Source: Nonomuraea montanisoli
GTDB taxonomy: Bacteria; Actinomycetota; Actinomycetes; Streptosporangiales; Streptosporangiaceae
NCBI RefSeq assembly: GCF_013363975.1
Contig: NZ_JABWGN010000003.1
Span: 310,001-374,000 of the forward strand
Length of the DNA stretch: 64,000 nucleotides
Direction of reading: 5' to 3'
Shown here: piece by piece, positions 59,313-64,000 of the stretch
Position numbering within the stretch: position 1 is the first letter of the stretch
Layout of the letters: each line of letters begins with the position of its first letter
The notes under the pieces: model-generated
What the model was told of the DNA's origin: nothing
The model's database searches: none
What the model saw: only the letters and a program-made list of their open reading frames with translations
Program-made: the position numbers and the translations under genes

Positions 59313-61082
59313 GTGGCTCAACTGCGCATCGCCCTGGCACAGACCAACCCCACCGTAGGAGACCTCAGCGGCAACGCCGGCAAGCTCGTGGCGTGGACCC
59401 GCGACGCCGCCGACCGCGGCGCCCACCTCGTGGTGTTCACCGAGATGTTCCTCACCGGGTATCCGGTCGAGGACCTGGTGCTGCGCACCTCGTTCGTGGA
59501 CGCCAGCATCAGGGCGCTGCGGGAGACGGCCGCCCGGCTGCGCGACGAGGGGCTCGGCGAGCTGCCCGTGGTCGTCGGCTACGTCGACCGGGCCGGGCTG
59601 GCGCCGCGCGTCGGCCAGCCCAAGGGCGCGCCGCTCGACGCCGCCGCGCTCCTCCACCGCGGCGAGGTCGTGACCTGCACGGCCAAGCACCACCTGCCCA
59701 ACTACGGCGTCTTCGACGAGTACCGCTACTTCGTCCGCGGCGACCGGCTGCCCGTCTTCCGGCTGCACGGCGTCGACGTGGCCGTCGCCGTCTGCGAGGA
59801 CCTCTGGCAGGAGGGCGGCCCCGTGTCCGTCGTCGGCCGGGCCGGCGCCGGGCTGCTCGTCGTGCCGAACGCCTCGCCGTACGAGAAGGAGAAGGACGAC
59901 GTCCGGCTGGAGCTGTGCGCGCGGCGGGCGCGCGAGGCCGGGTGCGCCCTCGTGTACGCCAACCAGGTCGGCGGCCAGGACGAGCTGGTCTTCGACGGCG
60001 ACTCGCTGGTGGTGGACGCCTCGGGCGAGCTGGTCGCGCGGGCCGGGCAGTTCCGGGAGGAACTGCTCACCGTGGACCTCGACCTGCCGGTGTCGGACGC
60101 CGAGCCCGGCCGGTACCCGTTCGACGCGGGCGACGGGTCCACGATCACCGTGGAGCGGCTGGTGCTGTCGTCCGAGCCCGTCCCGCCGTACGAGCCGGAG
60201 CCCCCGGTCGTCGCGGAGCGGCTCGACCTGCACGCCGAGGTCTACTCGGCGCTGGTGCTCGCCGTGCGCGACTACGTGGCCAAGAACGGCTTCCGGTCGG
60301 TCATCCTGGGCCTGTCCGGCGGCATCGACTCGGCGCTGACCGCGACCATCGCCTCCGACGCCATCGGCCCCGACCGGGTGCACGTGGTGCTCATGCCGTC
60401 CCGCTACTCCTCCGACCACTCGCTCGCCGACGCCGAGGAGCTGGTACGCCGCCAGGGCGTGAACGCCCGCGTCGTGCCCATCGCCGACATCGTGGACGCG
60501 TTCGAGAAGGAGATCGAGCTGTCGGGCCTGTCCGCCGAGAACCTCCAGGCGCGCGTCCGCGGCATGATCCTCATGGGCCTGTCCAACGAGCACGGCCACC
60601 TGGTGCTCACCACGGGGAACAAGAGCGAGCTGGCCACCGGCTACTCCACCCTCTACGGCGACTCGGCGGGCGGCTTCGCCCCGATCAAGGACGTGCCGAA
60701 GACGATGGTGTGGGAGCTCTCCCGGTGGCGCAACGAGCACGGCGACCCGTCGTTCCTGCTGCGCGCCGAGCGGCCCGTGCCGGAGAACTCCATCACCAAG
60801 GAGCCCAGCGCCGAGCTGCGTCCCGACCAGCGCGACACCGACTCGCTCCCGCCGTACGAGGTGCTGGACCGGCTCCTCGACGACTACGTCGAGAAGGACA
60901 TGGGCTCGCGCGAGCTCATCGAGGCGGGACACGCCCCGGAGCTGGTGGCGCGGGTCATCCGGCTGGTGGACCTGGCGGAGTACAAGCGGCGCCAGTACCC
61001 GCCGGGACCGAAGATCACCCCGAAGAACTTCGGCCGAGACCGCCGCCTGCCCATCACCAACCGCTGGCGCGAGACCACCTGA
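59313..61082 (+). CDS. nadE: Glutamine-dependent NAD+ synthetase
   Basis: A 589-residue two-domain enzyme: an N-terminal nitrilase-type glutaminase (about 1-270; catalytic Glu in FTEMFLTGYP, Lys in AKHHLPNYGVFDEYRYF, Cys in AVAVCEDLW) and a C-terminal NAD synthetase with the P-loop GLSGGIDSALTATIA and ELATGYSTLYGDSAGGFAPIKDVPKT. It amidates nicotinate adenine dinucleotide to NAD+. Length and order are normal. It is transcribed from a leaderless promoter after the SARP fusion gene and lies before a GC hairpin. Confidence 0.97.
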   Translation: MAQLRIALAQTNPTVGDLSGNAGKLVAWTRDAADRGAHLVVFTEMFLTGYPVEDLVLRTSFVDASIRALRETAARLRDEGLGELPVVVGYVDRAGLAPRVGQPKGAPLDAAALLHRGEVVTCTAKHHLPNYGVFDEYRYFVRGDRLPVFRLHGVDVAVAVCEDLWQEGGPVSVVGRAGAGLLVVPNASPYEKEKDDVRLELCARRAREAGCALVYANQVGGQDELVFDGDSLVVDASGELVARAGQFREELLTVDLDLPVSDAEPGRYPFDAGDGSTITVERLVLSSEPVPPYEPEPPVVAERLDLHAEVYSALVLAVRDYVAKNGFRSVILGLSGGIDSALTATIASDAIGPDRVHVVLMPSRYSSDHSLADAEELVRRQGVNARVVPIADIVDAFEKEIELSGLSAENLQARVRGMILMGLSNEHGHLVLTTGNKSELATGYSTLYGDSAGGFAPIKDVPKTMVWELSRWRNEHGDPSFLLRAERPVPENSITKEPSAELRPDQRDTDSLPPYEVLDRLLDDYVEKDMGSRELIEAGHAPELVARVIRLVDLAEYKRRQYPPGPKITPKNFGRDRRLPITNRWRETT

Positions 61083-61142
61083 CCTCTGGGCCAGGGCCGC
61101 GGAAGAGCCCGAACGGCAAGGCCCTCACGAGTCGCCCCGGGG

Positions 61143-61164
61143 CGAGGGGCCTGCCGGCCCCTCG
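61143..61164 (+). terminator. GC hairpin after nadE
   Basis: A 9-bp perfect stem (61143-61151 with 61156-61164) and loop TGCC, about 60 nt after the nadE stop. No T-run follows. Confidence 0.5.
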
Positions 61165-61230
61165 CGCTCCCCGGCACCGGACGGGAGACCTCACGGTGAA
61201 AGGCGTCGTCCGTTCACCAGGACGACGTGC

Positions 61231-61529
61231 TCAGGCCGCGGGGGCCTTCGGCGTCAGCCTGACATCCACGGCCGCGTCCAGCGCACGCGCCAGCCGTCCC
61301 AGGACCGGCAGGGCGGGCATGACCCACCCGCCTCGAAACGCGCGACCGCCGACTGGGTCATGCCCGCCTCGCGCGCCAGGTCGCTCTGGGTCCAGCCGCG
61401 GTTCTCCCGCATGGCGCGCACGGTCTTGCCCAGTTCGTGGGCGAGGCGGGCCGCTTCGTAGGCTTCGGCGGCCCCGGGCTCCGCCATCCGACGATCTCTG
61501 AGCTGCTGCCACTCTTCCCGGTCGCCCAT
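61231..61529 (-). pseudogene. HigA-like XRE antitoxin gene with a frameshift
   Basis: From ATG 61529 (AGGAGG upstream) the frame gives a typical HigA start: GDREEWQQLRDRRMAEP then LGKTVRAMRENRGWTQSDLAREAGMTQSAVARFEAGG. It then switches to a meaningless C-terminus, while the expected tail MPALPVLGRLARALDAAVDVRLTPKAP is in the next frame (stop near 61231). One missing nucleotide near 61318-61322 would restore it. An in-frame alternative start at 61597 has a -10-like box. No HigB toxin gene is recognised next to it. Confidence 0.7.
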
Positions 61530-61741
61530 CTGGCCCTCCTGGAAGCGGGCCTTCTGCTGCTGGGAGATCGACGCAGAAGGCGACCTTCGCCGGCTCATAG
61601 CAGCGATGCTATAAGGTCTAGACTTCGATACGCAGCGTTCTCGATCGAATACCCGGCGCAGCCCTCGCGAGAGCCGCCCATGCAACAGTTTCCCCGCCTC
61701 GTCCCTCTCAGTTGTGAAGGACCGACGAAGGGCGATGAGTT

Positions 61742-62242
61742 GTGGATGCAGATGCCCGTTTCGCGGAGTTCGTCGCTGAACGTGGTGACGCGCTCCTGCG
61801 CTACGGCTACATGCTGGCCGGCAATCCGCACGACGCGGCCGACCTGGTGCAGGAGGCGCTGCTGAAGCTGCGCGGCGCCTGGCCCCGGCTGCGGCGCAAG
61901 GAGAACCCCGAGAGCTACGCCCGTACCACGATGGCCCGGCTGCACATCGCCACCTGGCGGCTGCGCCGGCGCGAGCTGCTCGCCTGGGAGCTGCCGGAGC
62001 TCGAACACCACGACCGGTTGCCCGGCGGCGACGAGCGCAGGATGTGGCAGGCGCTGGCCGGTCTGCCGCGCAAACAGCGCGCGGTGCTGGTGCTGCGCTA
62101 CTACGAGCAGCTCGACGACGCCGAGATCGCCGCCGTGCTGGGGATCTCGCGCGGGACCGTGCGCAGTCAGGCCGCACGCGCTCTGGACAAGCTCCGGGCC
62201 GCCGTCCCGGCCGAGCCGATGACGAGGGGGAACGCACGATGA
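61742..62242 (+). CDS. SigE-family RNA polymerase sigma factor (second copy)
   Basis: A 166-residue ECF sigma factor with region 2 (ARFAEFVAERGDALLRYGYMLAGNPHDAADLVQEALLKLRGAWPRL) and region 4 (LAGLPRKQRAVLVLRYYEQLDDAEIAAVLGISRGTVRSQAARALDKLRA). The start GTG 61742 fits the usual length. The stop overlaps the ATG of the propeller gene (ATGA). It mirrors the module at 37581-39247, giving a paralogous pair in the window. Confidence 0.88.
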   Translation: MDADARFAEFVAERGDALLRYGYMLAGNPHDAADLVQEALLKLRGAWPRLRRKENPESYARTTMARLHIATWRLRRRELLAWELPELEHHDRLPGGDERRMWQALAGLPRKQRAVLVLRYYEQLDDAEIAAVLGISRGTVRSQAARALDKLRAAVPAEPMTRGNAR

Positions 62243-63432
62243 CCGAGGTCGAGGACACGCTGCGGGCGACGTTCGGCCGGGCGGAGGACCACGCGCCCCG
62301 GCTGCCCGCGCTGCTGGCCGAGCGGCTGGTGGTGGTTCACCGGCGCAGGAGGCGGCGGGTCAGGACGGCGATGGCCGCCGCGGCGGTCGCCCTGGCCGTG
62401 GGCGGGACGTTCGCCGTGACGCGCGGCGGCGACACCATCACCGCCGTGCCCGCCTCGGAGCGGTACTCCGCCAAGCCGGACGCCCCCGTGCGGCAGGTCT
62501 GGCCCCGGGCCGTGAAGGAGGCTCCGGCGAAGGGACCCGGTGGCCTGGACTGGCGGCTGGACGCGCTGATCGACGACCGCACGGCGCTGATGGTCACCGT
62601 GACGGCGGACGTCGGGCGGGACGCCGCCCTGTACGCCTACGACCTGGAGGACGGCACGCAACGCGAGATCGTCACCTTCCCGGAGCCCGAGGACGAGAGC
62701 GGCCACGCCAACGGGATCGCCGTGGGGGGCGGGCACGTCGTCTGGTGGACCGGCAGCAAGGACCGCGTCGCCAGCCTGTGGACCGTGCCCGTGGACGGCG
62801 GGAAGCCGCGGCTCCTCGGCACCCGGAGCATCAAGGAGGGCGACGGCAGCGGGATCGACAGGATGGCCGTCGCCGGCGACAGGCTCGTGTTCTCGCTCTA
62901 CACCGGCGGGGTCTTCTCCGTCCCCCTCACGGGCGGCACGGTCGAGCCGGTCGAGGGAGGCGCGGGGATGCACCTGCTCTCCTGGCCGTGGATCGGCACG
63001 CCCGGGCCGGGCGGCGAGCCCCATGGCACCGTGTACGCCCGGATCGTGAACGTCGAGACGGGCGAGACCAGGACGGCCGTCACCGAGCCCGGCGAGCAGA
63101 TCCAGATCTGCGGCGTGACGCTCTGCTTCGGCCAGAACGCCGAGGGCCGGAGCCTCGTCCGGCACCGGGACGGCTCCGCGTCCAAGGCCCTGCCGGGGGA
63201 CGTGGCCCTCATGGACCCGCCGACGCAGGACCGCTTCTTCGTCTCGACGTACGGCGACGGCCGGCCTGAGGGCGTGGGGCTCTACGACGTGGAGACCGGC
63301 GCGTCGGGCGACCTCGGCATCCGAGGTGATGGCCAGCTGATCTCCCTGCCGTCCACCGAGCCGACCGGCCGGCTCCTCAGCTACAAGCGGGGTGACCGGC
63401 TCTACCTGATCGACCTGGCCAAGCTCCGATGA
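62239..63432 (+). CDS. Membrane-anchored propeller protein, partner of the second SigE factor
   Basis: A 397-residue protein. A cytoplasmic ~45-residue N-terminus with a basic VVHRRRRRRVRTAM stretch precedes one transmembrane helix (about 48-65), and an extracytoplasmic beta-propeller-like region follows (LYAYDLEDGTQREIVTF, GGGHVVWWTGSKDRVASLWTVPVDGGKPRLL, AGDRLVFSLYTGGVFSVPLTGG). Two Cys (ICGVTLCFG) lie near the C-terminus. The organisation equals the partner of the first SigE factor; anti-sigma-type sensing is inferred. ATG 62239 overlaps the sigma stop. Confidence 0.78.
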   Translation: MTEVEDTLRATFGRAEDHAPRLPALLAERLVVVHRRRRRRVRTAMAAAAVALAVGGTFAVTRGGDTITAVPASERYSAKPDAPVRQVWPRAVKEAPAKGPGGLDWRLDALIDDRTALMVTVTADVGRDAALYAYDLEDGTQREIVTFPEPEDESGHANGIAVGGGHVVWWTGSKDRVASLWTVPVDGGKPRLLGTRSIKEGDGSGIDRMAVAGDRLVFSLYTGGVFSVPLTGGTVEPVEGGAGMHLLSWPWIGTPGPGGEPHGTVYARIVNVETGETRTAVTEPGEQIQICGVTLCFGQNAEGRSLVRHRDGSASKALPGDVALMDPPTQDRFFVSTYGDGRPEGVGLYDVETGASGDLGIRGDGQLISLPSTEPTGRLLSYKRGDRLYLIDLAKLR

Positions 63433-63511
63433 CGTCGGCGCCGGCCGGAGACGTCAGGCACATGCCCTCCTGATGTCCTGGTCCGGCTGACGAAGTCGAC
63501 GACGGGCCTGG

Positions 63512-64000
63512 TCAGCGGAAGACCCCGCTGTAGGCGTTGAGGGCGGGCTGGCCGCCGAGGTGGGCGTACAGCACCGTGGAGTCGCGCGGGATCTCCCCGC
63601 TCCGCACGAGGTCGACGAGGCCCGCCATGGACTTGCCCTCGTAGACCGGGTCGAGGATCACGCCCTCGAGGCGGCCGGTGAGCCGGATGGCGTCCACGGT
63701 GGACGGGACGGGGACGCCGTACAGGTCGCCGGCCCAGCCCTCCAGCAGGGTGATCTCGTCGTCGCGCAGGTCACGGCCGAGACCGATGAGCTCGGCCGTG
63801 CCGCGGGCGATCTTCTCGATCTGGGCGCGGGTCTCGGCGGGCTCGGCCGAGGCGTCGATGCCGAGGACGCGGCGGGGACGGTCCTGGCCGGCGAAGCCGG
63901 CGATCATGCCCGCCTGGGTGCTGCCGGTCACGCTGCACACCACGATCGTGTCGAAGAAGACGCCCAGCTCCTCCTCCTGCCGCCGCACCTCCTCCGCCCA
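63512..64000 (-). CDS. acdS: ACC deaminase/D-cysteine desulfhydrase-family PLP enzyme, C-terminal part (partial)
   Basis: The frame enters from the right edge ([13 protein letters not shown]) and ends at TGA 63512. It shows the fold-type II PLP features: [56 protein letters not shown] and the C-terminal [49 protein letters not shown], which closely resembles 1-aminocyclopropane-1-carboxylate deaminase. The lysine that binds PLP lies outside the window. About 163 C-terminal codons are present. Deaminase versus desulfhydrase activity is not decided. Confidence 0.85.
   Translation of the reverse strand, partial: WAEEVRRQEEELGVFFDTIVVCSVTGSTQAGMIAGFAGQDRPRRVLGIDASAEPAETRAQIEKIARGTAELIGLGRDLRDDEITLLEGWAGDLYGVPVPSTVDAIRLTGRLEGVILDPVYEGKSMAGLVDLVRSGEIPRDSTVLYAHLGGQPALNAYSGVFR

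Noticed and set aside
1..64000. CRISPR arrays, rRNA, tRNA and transposases
   Set aside because: No regularly spaced repeat-spacer pattern, no tRNA T-loop/anticodon signature and no recognisable transposase or integrase reading frame was seen by eye; a dedicated search with covariance models was not possible.

Overview
The window is chromosomal DNA from a high-GC actinomycete. Codon third positions are almost all G/C, TTG/GTG starts are frequent, and many promoters place a TANNNT -10 box 6-7 nt before the start codon, giving leaderless mRNAs. The core gene order (pepA, lpdA, sucB, TIGR01777, lipB, lipA, DUF4191, RDD, glnA1 ... glnE ... nadE ... glnA2) resembles the conserved glutamine/lipoate region of Streptomyces and its relatives. 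SARP-type regulators, SigE-family sigma factors and a terpene synthase suggest a filamentous actinomycete, possibly of the Streptosporangiales; the genus cannot be proved from sequence alone.

Layout. 1-1684: GntR/YtrA-type repressor operon with two membrane proteins. 1745-6191: leucyl aminopeptidase and the E3 and E2 subunits of 2-oxoacid dehydrogenase, closed by a strong terminator. 6683-15000: lipoate synthesis (lipB, lipA) and housekeeping genes, with a TetR/TIM-barrel pair. 15117-16541: glnA1 behind an apparent GlnR box. 16664-25045: an inserted cassette beside the wreck of a HIT gene. It encodes a triple-AAA ATPase (FtsH-like + ClpX-like + decayed ClpX-like), a TPR-CHAT protease and a divergent pair (small Cys protein + membrane protein). 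This is my leading candidate for an undescribed conflict or proteolysis system. 25066-31015: NmrA-like protein, phosphotransferase, unknown membrane protein and glnE. 31102-41757: small metabolic and regulatory genes, a YVTN propeller, a SigE-type sigma/propeller module and a WD40 protein. 41801-49976: accessory region with a T7SS-like WXG/YbaB/effector trio, VapBC, broken genes, a Panacea-type toxin-antitoxin pair, two tiny membrane proteins and a large HTH-NTPase-repeat protein; part of it is visibly less GC-rich. 50098-51459: glnA2. 51609-53242: EF-hand protein translationally coupled to a class I terpene synthase. 53315-59260: ArsR-like regulator and MFS exporter, then a histidine kinase with an unusual SARP-NarL fusion regulator. 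59313-64000: NAD+ synthetase, a frameshifted HigA-like gene, a second SigE/propeller module and the C-terminal part of an ACC-deaminase-like gene.

How genes work together. glnA1 carries the adenylylation tyrosine targeted by GlnE, and both glnA1 and glnA2 have GlnR-type motifs upstream. lipB/lipA make the lipoate carried by the sucB product and recycled by lpdA. Many neighbours overlap by ATGA/GTGA, marking translationally coupled pairs (GntR operon, TetR/TIM-barrel, Cys/membrane pair, sigma/propeller modules, YbaB/WXG, VapBC, EF-hand/terpene synthase). No rRNA, tRNA, CRISPR array or transposase was recognised.
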